Of a stretch of 7,236 bases of DNA, positions 1 to 4,572 are shown in pieces. The stretch comes from Candidatus Bathyarchaeota archaeon (GTDB lineage Archaea > Thermoproteota > Bathyarchaeia > Bathyarchaeales > Bathycorpusculaceae). The stretch spans positions 1-7,236 of the forward strand of contig JAENXI010000040.1 of the NCBI GenBank assembly GCA_016649625.1, in the 5' to 3' direction. Positions within the stretch are counted from its first letter, which is position 1, and every line of letters starts with the position of its first letter. The translations under genes were made by a program, and so were the position numbers. Below the pieces are notes generated by a model. That model saw only the letters and a program-made list of their open reading frames with translations, ran no database searches and was not told the origin of the DNA.

Positions 1-51
1 GAGTATAATTGAAATAATAAGAAATGATGTAAATAATTTATTTCTTGACAT
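1..51 (-). CDS. Possible 5' end of a minus-strand gene with a signal-peptide-like N-terminus (partial)
   Basis: Reading leftwards from an ATG at 51 gives MSRNKLFTSFLIISIIL with no stop before the window edge. The pattern of a short basic start followed by a hydrophobic stretch is what a signal peptide or membrane anchor looks like. A TATA-like TTTATAAG lies on the same strand at 92-99, about 44 bases upstream of the ATG. The gene would be co-directional with the tRNA. Only 17 residues are visible, so no family can be named. It overlaps an alternative plus-strand reading (2-133), and at most one of the two is likely real. I slightly favour this one because of its start codon, TATA box and peptide character. 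Confidence 0.35.
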   Translation of the reverse strand, partial: MSRNKLFTSFLIISIIL

Positions 52-133
52 TGTATTTTTAATTCCTAACAATGGTTTTTGTCTATCTTATCTTATAAAT
101 CTTATTCCTTATGACTCAATAAATGACGAATAA
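2..133 (+). CDS. Alternative: 3' tail of a plus-strand gene entering from the left edge (partial)
   Basis: The second plus-strand frame is open from the left edge to a TAA at 131-133, giving 43 residues that include FLIPNNGFCLSYLINLIPYD and end in DSINDE. An open run this long is moderately unusual in such AT-rich DNA, and the composition is protein-like and hydrophobic. I recognise no family. If real, it would converge on the tRNA gene, with both ending in the 134-226 gap. It conflicts with the minus-strand reading at 1-51. Sequence to the left of the window would decide between them. Confidence 0.3.
   Translation, partial: SIIEIIRNDVNNLFLDIVFLIPNNGFCLSYLINLIPYDSINDE
92..99 (-). promoter_or_regulatory. 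TATA-like box for the possible minus-strand edge gene
   Basis: On the minus strand this reads TTTATAAG, a good archaeal TATA-box match. About 25 bases further on would put the transcription start near 70, leaving a short leader before the ATG at 51. It matters only if the 1-51 reading is a gene. Confidence 0.25.
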
Positions 134-166
134 TTGCAAGGATCTTAAAAATAAACTTCATCAAAA

Positions 167-199
167 AATTGAAAAAAAGGGAAAAGAAAACGAGAAAAC
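167..199 (-). terminator. T-rich termination tract downstream of the tRNA
   Basis: On the minus strand, starting about 28 bases past the tRNA 3' end, there are successive T runs (TTTTC, TTTTC, TTTTCCC, TTTTTTTC). Archaeal RNA polymerase terminates at such oligo-T tracts without needing a hairpin. The remaining bases of 134-226 show nothing else. Confidence 0.5.
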
Positions 200-262
200 A
201 ATAGTATAAATGCGCTTCTGGAAATGCGGGTCCGCTGGGATTTGAACCCAGGACATTCAGCT

Positions 263-285
263 TTCTTCTTACTAGATAAGAGTAT
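263..285 (-). other. Anticodon-loop tRNA intron (37/38) with bulge-helix-bulge motif
   Basis: This is the 23-nt intron removed by the archaeal tRNA splicing endonuclease. The predicted fold is nearly textbook. The anticodon stem TCAGC/GCTGA is the outer helix. CTTC pairs with GAAG as the 4-bp central helix. Three-nucleotide bulges TAA and AAA flank it, and cutting after the second base of each gives exactly the mature loop CTTCTAA. The inner helix TACT/AGTA closes a 7-nt loop. One extra A opposite the 5' bulge is the only deviation. Confidence 0.88.
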
Positions 286-303
286 TAGAAGGCTGACGCG
301 CTA

Positions 304-352
304 TCCGTTTAACATAAACAATCGCCTTTAATTTAGACTTATTTATGCTAAA
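304..352 (-). other. 49-nt D-loop insert (probable non-canonical tRNA intron)
   Basis: Removing 49 nt from the D-loop restores a standard 10-nt loop with G18-G19. ACGGAT occurs at both ends of the insert (352-357 and 303-308), so the removed segment can be shifted by up to six bases with the same product. Just inside the repeats, TTTAGCATAAAT pairs with GTTTATGTTAAA over 12 positions (two G-U pairs), leaving a 21-nt AT-rich loop. I could not build a regular bulge-helix-bulge around any of the possible cut points: at best two G-C pairs form next to the hairpin. It may be an intron with a relaxed motif, an insertion with a 6-bp target duplication, or a retained D-arm extension. Confidence 0.7.
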
Positions 353-396
353 TCCGTGCTGCGCCACGGACCCTCATCTCCATAAGAATAAAGGTC

Positions 397-408
397 TTAT
401 TTTTTAAG
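397..408 (-). promoter_or_regulatory. TATA box of the tRNA-Arg gene
   Basis: On the minus strand this reads CTTAAAAAATAA, an archaeal box A match centred about 30 bases upstream of the tRNA 5' end. That is the expected distance for a tRNA transcript starting a few bases before the mature end. Confidence 0.5.
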
Positions 409-520
409 CCTATCTGTTCAATTTCATTAATACAGAATACAATAATACATGTAATGTCAATCAGAATAAAAGTAAACTACAAAATTTTTTTTGAAGTTTG
501 TTAAAATAGATTTATCCTGT

Positions 521-536
521 TCCATTTTAAAATGGA
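521..536. repeat. Perfect 16-bp palindrome TCCATTTTAAAATGGA
   Basis: Two 8-base half-sites meet without a spacer in the gap between the divergent tRNA and glycosyltransferase genes. The centre TTTTAAAA resembles a TATA box, so it could be a symmetric promoter or an operator for a dimeric regulator. It lies 115 bases before the glycosyltransferase ATG. The rest of the 374-650 gap is AT-rich and shows no convincing gene. Confidence 0.45.
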
Positions 537-650
537 TTTTACAAGAATTTGATTATTATAGGTTGGAACTTGTGTTTCGGTATTATACGAAAAAGTTATT
601 AGTCGTACAATTAGATACGTTGCAGTCTCTGAGGGGAAGGAACAAGGATA

Positions 651-1394
651 ATGAAATATTCAAAACCTATTGTGTCGGTTATAATTCCAACTTACTGCGA
701 AGAGCACACAATAGGAGGTTGTCTTAAGAGTATTAAAAATCAGGAATTTAAAGAAGGTAGAATTGAAAGTATAGTTGTTGATAGTCATAGTCCTGATAAT
801 ACAAGAGTTGTTGCTAAGAAATTTGCGGATAAAGTTATCGATCTAAAAGCTAGAGGAGTTGGGAGAGCACGAAACATTGGAGCAAAAAATGCTGAAGGAA
901 AAATTCTCCTTTTTGTTGATGCGGATACTTTTTTGGAAAAACATTTTGTTGCTGAAATGTATCAGACTTTCAATGACTCACGTATTGTTTGTGTTGCGGG
1001 AGTCCTCAAAAATTTGGAGAGATTAACTCCAGCAGATAGATTGTTTGCAATTTTCCATTATGGATTCTTAAACAAACTATCAACAGTAACTGCTTATTTT
1101 GGTTTTCCTCTTTTTCCATCTGTATGTGTAGGTTCTAGAAAATCAGTTTTTGAAAAGGTTGGGGGTTTTGCAGAAGATATGGCTTGTGCAGAAGATGTGA
1201 ATTTTTCAAGAAAAATGGGAGAAATAGGAAAATGTATAGTAAATAAAAAAGCTAAGGCCTATACATCTGTTAGAAGAATAACTAATTGTGGAAAAGGTGA
1301 AATGTACTCAATGTACTTTAAGAATTATGTAAGAGTGTTTTTATTGAACCAAAAACCATGGATTAGCGAATTTCCTCATATTAAAACACTATAA
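651..1394 (+). CDS. Family 2 (GT-A fold) glycosyltransferase
   Basis: This enzyme is predicted to transfer a sugar from a nucleotide-sugar (or a lipid-linked donor) to an acceptor at the cytoplasmic membrane face. Donor and acceptor cannot be read from sequence. Motifs of the GT2 family are clear. The nucleotide-binding start VSVIIPTYCEE is at residues 8-18, followed by VVDSHSPDNT (42-51), then RARNIGAKNAEGKILLF before the metal-binding DAD at 90-92. The acceptor-side GGF...AEDV region has the candidate catalytic acid pair E181-D182. The 247-residue product has no clear membrane segment as annotated. However, removing one A from the AAAA run at 1383-1386 would add 21 residues including a hydrophobic stretch, so the C-terminus may be frameshifted. 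The ATG at 651 places the first motif at the usual distance from the N-terminus. Only a weak AAGGA lies just upstream. Its neighbours are tRNA-related, so context gives no hint of pathway. Confidence 0.9.
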   Translation: MKYSKPIVSVIIPTYCEEHTIGGCLKSIKNQEFKEGRIESIVVDSHSPDNTRVVAKKFADKVIDLKARGVGRARNIGAKNAEGKILLFVDADTFLEKHFVAEMYQTFNDSRIVCVAGVLKNLERLTPADRLFAIFHYGFLNKLSTVTAYFGFPLFPSVCVGSRKSVFEKVGGFAEDMACAEDVNFSRKMGEIGKCIVNKKAKAYTSVRRITNCGKGEMYSMYFKNYVRVFLLNQKPWISEFPHIKTL

Positions 1395-1405
1395 GTACAT
1401 TCTAA

Positions 1406-1440
1406 TTTTTTCAGTATTTTATATGAAAGCAGGTTTTTTT
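1406..1440 (+). terminator. Oligo-T tracts after the glycosyltransferase
   Basis: A run of six T at 1406-1411 and a run of seven T at 1434-1440 follow the glycosyltransferase stop. Either could stop archaeal RNA polymerase before the next gene, which has its own TATA-like box. No hairpin is needed or seen. Confidence 0.35.
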
Positions 1441-1475
1441 GTAAAGAAGTAGGAAGAATATTAAAAATCGCAAAG

Positions 1476-1486
1476 TTTTAATTAAA
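1476..1486 (+). promoter_or_regulatory. TATA box for a leaderless PP-loop thiolase transcript
   Basis: TTTTAATTAAA is centred 28 bases before the ATG at 1509, so transcription would begin at or very near the start codon. This fits the absence of a Shine-Dalgarno sequence there. Leaderless transcripts are common in archaea. Confidence 0.45.
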
Positions 1487-1508
1487 CGAGCAGCTGGTTA
1501 CCGCTCAT

Positions 1509-2495
1509 ATGAAAAAATATAAAGCAATATCCATGTTTTCTGGTGGATTAGACAGTATTTTGTCTACAAAATTAATGATTAATCAAAACATTGATGTTGT
1601 GGCTTTGCATTTCTCAAATCCTTTTTGTTTTTGTGTTGAAGGATTAAAGGGTGTTAAAGAGGTTACAAAAAATTTAGAGGTACCTCTGAAAAAGGTGAGT
1701 GTTGGAATTGGTTATTTGAAAATGCTAAAAAATCCCAAACATGGTTATGGAAAGAATCTAAATCCATGTATTGACTGCAGGATATTTATTTTAAAAAAGG
1801 CAAAAAAAATTGCTGCAGAACTTAAAGCGGATTTCATCTTCACAGGAGAGGTTCTTAATGAGAGACCCATGTCACAACATAGACAAGCAATGGAAATAAT
1901 TGAAAATGAGACAGGTTTAAAAAATAAAATATTAAGACCACTATCAGCAAAACTTTTTCATCAAACGGATATAGAAAAACAAGGTATGGTGGATAGGTCA
2001 AAGTTGCTCGCTATTAATGGGAGATCAAGAAAGCCTCAAATCGCACTTGCAAAAAAATTTGGGATAGAGCATTATCCTTCTCCTGCTGGTGGTTGTTTGT
2101 TAACCTGCAAAGAATATGCTAAGAAATTGAAGGATCTTTTTAATCACAAGAAAAGAATTTCAATGAAAGATGTGACTTTACTTAAGATTGGAAGACACTT
2201 TAGACTTAAAAGAAACAAGATTATCGTAGGTAGAAATGAAGAAGAAAATAAACAATTAATTGATATTAAATCTAAGAGTGATTACTATTTTGAAGTTCCA
2301 CACATCGGAAGTCCAACGACAATACTAACAGGCCCCAAAACCAAAAAAGCGATTGTAATAGCAGCTAAATTAACTGCTTTTTATTCCGATTCAAAAAATA
2401 TCAATATTGAAGTGAATTTTGGAAAAGAAAAAACAGATAAAATAATCACAGTTGTTAAACCAGACTTAATTGAAGTAAATGATCTGAGAATATAA
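1509..2495 (+). CDS. PP-loop tRNA thiolase (ThiI/MnmA-like) fused to an NFACT-R-like RNA-binding domain
   Basis: The enzyme is predicted to activate a tRNA uridine with ATP and replace its oxygen with sulfur in the cytosol. The ATP-pyrophosphatase signature SGGLDS is at residues 11-16. Candidate sulfur-handling cysteines are C87 and C90 in NPCIDC, and C196 in SPAGGCLLT. This layout parallels the two catalytic cysteines of MnmA-type thiolases. FTGEVLNERPMSQ (111-123) is typical of this PP-loop subfamily. From about residue 221 a second domain begins (GRHFRL at 228-233, GRNEEEN at 241-247, then a PHIGSPTTILTG stretch). I recognise this as the NFACT-R-like module that comparative work has described fused to ThiI-like thiolases. 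No THUMP domain of classical ThiI is present. The target base is unknown, hence no symbol. The ATG at 1509 starts nine residues before the core motif. The protein looks complete at 328 residues. Confidence 0.85.
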   Translation: MKKYKAISMFSGGLDSILSTKLMINQNIDVVALHFSNPFCFCVEGLKGVKEVTKNLEVPLKKVSVGIGYLKMLKNPKHGYGKNLNPCIDCRIFILKKAKKIAAELKADFIFTGEVLNERPMSQHRQAMEIIENETGLKNKILRPLSAKLFHQTDIEKQGMVDRSKLLAINGRSRKPQIALAKKFGIEHYPSPAGGCLLTCKEYAKKLKDLFNHKKRISMKDVTLLKIGRHFRLKRNKIIVGRNEEENKQLIDIKSKSDYYFEVPHIGSPTTILTGPKTKKAIVIAAKLTAFYSDSKNINIEVNFGKEKTDKIITVVKPDLIEVNDLRI

Positions 2496-2526
2496 AGTTA
2501 TTAGTCCGTTAAACTATCAAGGGAAA

Positions 2527-2556
2527 ATACTTTAATGCATAATACGTTTAAAGTAT
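2527..2556. repeat. 9-bp inverted repeat just upstream of the RAM gene
   Basis: ATACTTTAA (2527-2535) and TTAAAGTAT (2548-2556) are perfect inverted copies separated by 12 bases. Their centres are 21 bp apart, two turns of DNA, which would put both half-sites on one face. It sits directly before the ribosome binding site at 2562-2567 and overlaps where a promoter would be. An operator is possible. A chance match in AT-rich DNA cannot be excluded. Confidence 0.35.
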
Positions 2557-2561
2557 AATAT

Positions 2562-2567
2562 GAGGAG
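2562..2567 (+). promoter_or_regulatory. Shine-Dalgarno site of the RAM gene
   Basis: GAGGAG lies five bases before the ATG at 2573. It is the only strong Shine-Dalgarno sequence in the window. It fixes this start and shows the mRNA has a leader, unlike the genes on either side. Confidence 0.65.
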
Positions 2568-2572
2568 TTTGT

Positions 2573-2809
2573 ATGCCAACAGCGTTTGTTTTAATTAATA
2601 CTGAGATTGGTTCTGAAGCAGATGTACTTAAAGAATTAAAGAAGGTTGAGGGAGTCCATGAAGCCTCAGCTGTTTATGGAGTTTATGATATTGTTGCAAG
2701 AGTTACATCAGATACAATGGATAAACTCAAAGAGATTGTAACATGGAGAGTACGTAGACTCGATAAAGTAAGATCTACTTTAACGATGATTGTGGTAGAA
2801 GAAAGATAG
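2573..2809 (+). CDS. Stand-alone Lrp/AsnC ligand-binding (RAM) domain protein
   Basis: The 78 residues form one domain of the Lrp/AsnC effector-binding type (RAM, an ACT-like alpha-beta sandwich). This domain normally sits after a helix-turn-helix in feast/famine regulators, binds amino acids and drives assembly into dimers and octamers. Recognisable parts are the first strand AFVLINTEIGSE (4-15), the helix DVLKELKKVEGV (17-28), the GVYDIVARV core (36-44) and the conserved tail RLDKVRSTLTMIVVE (63-77). No DNA-binding helix-turn-helix is present, and the Shine-Dalgarno-linked ATG rules out a missing N-terminus. Such single-domain versions are common in archaea. They may sense amino acids, pair with full-length Lrp proteins or modulate an enzyme, but which applies here is not known. 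Its position between two tRNA-modification genes may be coincidental. It is flanked on both sides by 9-bp inverted repeats. Confidence 0.9.
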   Translation: MPTAFVLINTEIGSEADVLKELKKVEGVHEASAVYGVYDIVARVTSDTMDKLKEIVTWRVRRLDKVRSTLTMIVVEER

Positions 2810-2816
2810 CTTAGAA

Positions 2817-2830
2817 TCTTTTCTCTTTTA
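2817..2830 (+). terminator. Pyrimidine-rich tract after the RAM gene
   Basis: TCTTTTCTCTTTTA begins eight bases after the stop codon. T-rich tracts like this can end archaeal transcripts. The evidence is composition and position only. Confidence 0.3.
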
Positions 2831-2843
2831 AAGCGTTATTTAC

Positions 2844-2888
2844 TACAAGATGGATTACCTAAATTTTTGTACAAATTCTCATCTTGTA
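2844..2888. repeat. 9-bp inverted repeat with inner stem, ahead of tiaS
   Basis: TACAAGATG (2844-2852) and CATCTTGTA (2880-2888) are perfect inverted copies around a 27-base spacer. The spacer itself contains AATTT/AAATT (2862-2866 and 2873-2877) able to form an inner stem. As RNA it would be a two-step hairpin. As DNA, the right arm overlaps the TATA-like TTGTATAA at 2885-2891, so a bound protein could block tiaS transcription. It could also act as a 3' end for the RAM mRNA. Confidence 0.45.
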
Positions 2889-2893
2889 TAACT

Positions 2894-2904
2894 GGTGAAG
2901 TGAT
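2894..2904 (+). promoter_or_regulatory. Shine-Dalgarno-like sequence supporting the TTG start of tiaS
   Basis: GGTGAAGTGAT contains two partial matches to the archaeal anti-Shine-Dalgarno complement (GGTGAT). The second match, GTGAT, ends five bases before the TTG at 2910. It helps explain how a TTG codon could be used as a start. Confidence 0.45.
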
Positions 2905-2909
2905 ATCGC

Positions 2910-4253
2910 TTGAAAAAACGGACAATACATATTGGAATAGATGACACTGATTCAACAAGAAAAGGGTGTACTACCCATATTATTGCGCTACTAGTAGAAA
3001 AATTTGAAAAGTTAAATGTAAAATTTTTGGATTATCCAAATTTAATTAGACTTAACCCTAATGTACCATGGAAGACCAGAGGCAATGGAGCATTATGTCT
3101 TCGAATCGAGTATGATTCAGAAATAGACGATGAAATCAAACAAATTACAAAAAAGGTTGTAGAAACACATTCTGATCTTGAGTTTGAAAATACCAATCCA
3201 GGAATAGTTTTTCTTAACAAAAAAGATGTTCCTCAGGATATCAAAAAATTTTCTAAAAAAGCCATAGAAGGTATTGTAAGTTTGAAGACTGCAAATAAGC
3301 TAATAAAGAAATTTGAATTGGACAGCATAGGTTTTAACAATAGCCGAGGTATAATTGGTGCTTTAGCAGCAATCGGAGAGGAACTTGATTGTGATCACAC
3401 TTTTGAATTGATCACATATCGTGAAATAAACAATTTGGGTAAAAAAAGAAAAGTGGATAAAAACTCGATTTTTCTTATGGATAAACTCACTGAGCCATTT
3501 ACGTTTAATAATATTGATTTGGAAAAGTCAAGAGTTATCATTACTCCCCGAGGCCCAGATCCGATTCTTTTTGGGATTAGAGGTGAAACAGCTCTAATTG
3601 TAAAAAAAGCTTTTTCATTAGTTAATTCCTTTGAAAAAATAGAGAAATGGGTAATTTTCCGTACAAATCAGGGTACTGATGTTCATCTAAAAAAAGTGGA
3701 AAAGCTTAGTTTACTTAAGCCTTTTAGTTCAGTTATTGTTAAGGGAACTATCTCGAACAATCCGTATATTATTCCTCTAAGACATGTAATTTTTTCAATC
3801 AAAGACAAAAGTGGTGAGGTTGATTGTGCAGCTTATGAACCCACAGGATTGTTACGAAAAGCAGCTAGAAAACTAATTGTTAGTGATCAAGTAGAAGTTT
3901 ATGGAGCAGTAAAACAACATAAAGCAGGAAAAGTATTGACAATCAATCTGGAAAAAATTCGCATTTTGAATCTTTCTCCAAAAATTGAGTTTCAAAATCC
4001 TGTTTGTTCAAATTGTGAAAAACGTCTTAAATCCTTGGGTAAAAACAAAGGGTTCCGTTGTGATAAGTGTCATAAAAAATATCAGCATAAACAAAAAGAG
4101 GAAATAATAATTAACCGAGAAATAAAAAAAGGAATGTATATAACTTCAGCGAGGTCACAAAGACACTTGACAAAACCTTTTAGAAGATACGGATTAGAAA
4201 AAACTTGTTACGAAAAAAAAGGAATCATGATTGATAAGTGGCATAATCCATAG
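2910..4253 (+). CDS. tiaS: tRNA(Ile2) 2-agmatinylcytidine synthetase TiaS
   Basis: TiaS attaches agmatine to C2 of cytidine 34 in the CAU anticodon of tRNA-Ile2, using ATP, to make agmatidine. The tRNA then reads AUA instead of AUG. The N-terminal kinase-like region has GIDDTDS at residues 9-15 and CTT at 20-22. T21 aligns by motif with the autophosphorylated Thr18 I recall for the Archaeoglobus enzyme. LNPNVPWKTRGNGA and RGPDPILFGIRGE are further family motifs. An OB-fold follows (about 273-353), with a C-terminal zinc ribbon whose ligands are C366, C369, C384 and C387, and a basic tail. At 447 residues it looks complete. Translation begins at TTG 2910. No in-frame ATG precedes the catalytic motif, and the motif offset matches relatives. 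A 319-base gap separates it from alaS. ATA codons are frequent in the neighbouring genes, so the enzyme should be essential. Confidence 0.95.
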   Translation: MKKRTIHIGIDDTDSTRKGCTTHIIALLVEKFEKLNVKFLDYPNLIRLNPNVPWKTRGNGALCLRIEYDSEIDDEIKQITKKVVETHSDLEFENTNPGIVFLNKKDVPQDIKKFSKKAIEGIVSLKTANKLIKKFELDSIGFNNSRGIIGALAAIGEELDCDHTFELITYREINNLGKKRKVDKNSIFLMDKLTEPFTFNNIDLEKSRVIITPRGPDPILFGIRGETALIVKKAFSLVNSFEKIEKWVIFRTNQGTDVHLKKVEKLSLLKPFSSVIVKGTISNNPYIIPLRHVIFSIKDKSGEVDCAAYEPTGLLRKAARKLIVSDQVEVYGAVKQHKAGKVLTINLEKIRILNLSPKIEFQNPVCSNCEKRLKSLGKNKGFRCDKCHKKYQHKQKEEIIINREIKKGMYITSARSQRHLTKPFRRYGLEKTCYEKKGIMIDKWHNP

Positions 4254-4423
4254 AAACTAGTATTTGTTTTAAGTGGAAAAATAAAAATTGTTAGATTTTA
4301 AATGAAGCTAATTTATAGTTTGTTAAAGATGAGAAATTGCTTATAGTTTATTTGTTGTTTAAATTTGAAAATGTGGAATTAATGATAAAATGGATATTAC
4401 CTTAAAAACTAGTTTATTGTCAA

Positions 4424-4491
4424 ATGATGAGCTAATTGGTAGTTGTGTGTTTTAGGATATGGGAAAGTATTATCTTATAATTGATTACTGA
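4424..4491 (+). ncRNA. Possible C/D-box guide sRNA
   Basis: A C-box match ATGATGA (4424-4430) is followed 57 bases later by a D-box CTGA (4488-4491). The 68-nt span is within the usual archaeal C/D sRNA size. The flanks TTGTC and GATAG can form a short, partly G-U terminal stem. Convincing internal C' and D' boxes are not seen, which weakens the case. If real, bases just before 4488 would guide 2'-O-methylation of rRNA or tRNA. The remainder of 4254-4572 is AT-rich with only very short open frames and no clear gene. Confidence 0.22.
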
Positions 4492-4545
4492 GATAGAATT
4501 ATAGCGAAATAATTTAAATCTGGGGAACATGTAAACTCCATTAAG

Positions 4546-4553
4546 TTTAAAAT
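4546..4553 (+). promoter_or_regulatory. TATA box for a leaderless alaS transcript
   Basis: TTTAAAAT is centred about 24 bases before the alaS ATG at 4573. It is a strong archaeal TATA match at the spacing that puts transcription start at the start codon. No Shine-Dalgarno sequence at normal spacing is present, which supports a leaderless mRNA. Confidence 0.5.
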
Positions 4554-4572
4554 TGCAGAGGATACAAAGGTA

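Larger units (their letters stand above)
227..373 (-). tRNA. tRNA-Arg (anticodon TCT) with two inserts
   Basis: With two inserts removed, the minus strand folds into a 75-nt cloverleaf. The acceptor stem GGGTCCG/CGGACCC is perfect (7 bp). The D-stem is GCGC/GCGC with loop AGCACGGATA containing the G18-G19 pair. The anticodon stem is TCAGC/GCTGA with loop CTTCTAA (anticodon TCT at 287-289). The variable loop is ATGTC and the T-arm is CTGGG-TTCAAAT-CCCAG. The discriminator is G and CCA is not encoded (GCA follows). The TCT anticodon reads AGA and AGG arginine codons. The primary transcript contains a 23-nt intron at the canonical 37/38 site (263-285) and a 49-nt insert in the D-loop (304-352). 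The stems have no mismatches, so the gene looks functional provided both inserts are removed or the D-loop insert is tolerated. Confidence 0.92.

Noticed and set aside
491..727. 78-residue open frame starting with TTG upstream of and overlapping the glycosyltransferase
   Set aside because: It overlaps the first 77 bases of a clear GT2 gene in another frame, has no Shine-Dalgarno site, and its sequence resembles no family.
1488..1506. GAGC...GCTC potential hairpin just before the thiolase ATG
   Set aside because: Only four base pairs around an 11-base loop. It is too weak to call a riboswitch or regulatory stem.
3032..3220. Minus-strand open frame inside tiaS
   Set aside because: It lies entirely within a well-supported gene on the opposite strand and has no motifs.
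4254..4420. Short repeats (ACTAGT twice, TTATAGTTT twice) and tiny open frames in the tiaS-alaS gap
   Set aside because: The repeats are at the length expected in AT-rich DNA, and the frames (14 codons or fewer) have no supporting signals.
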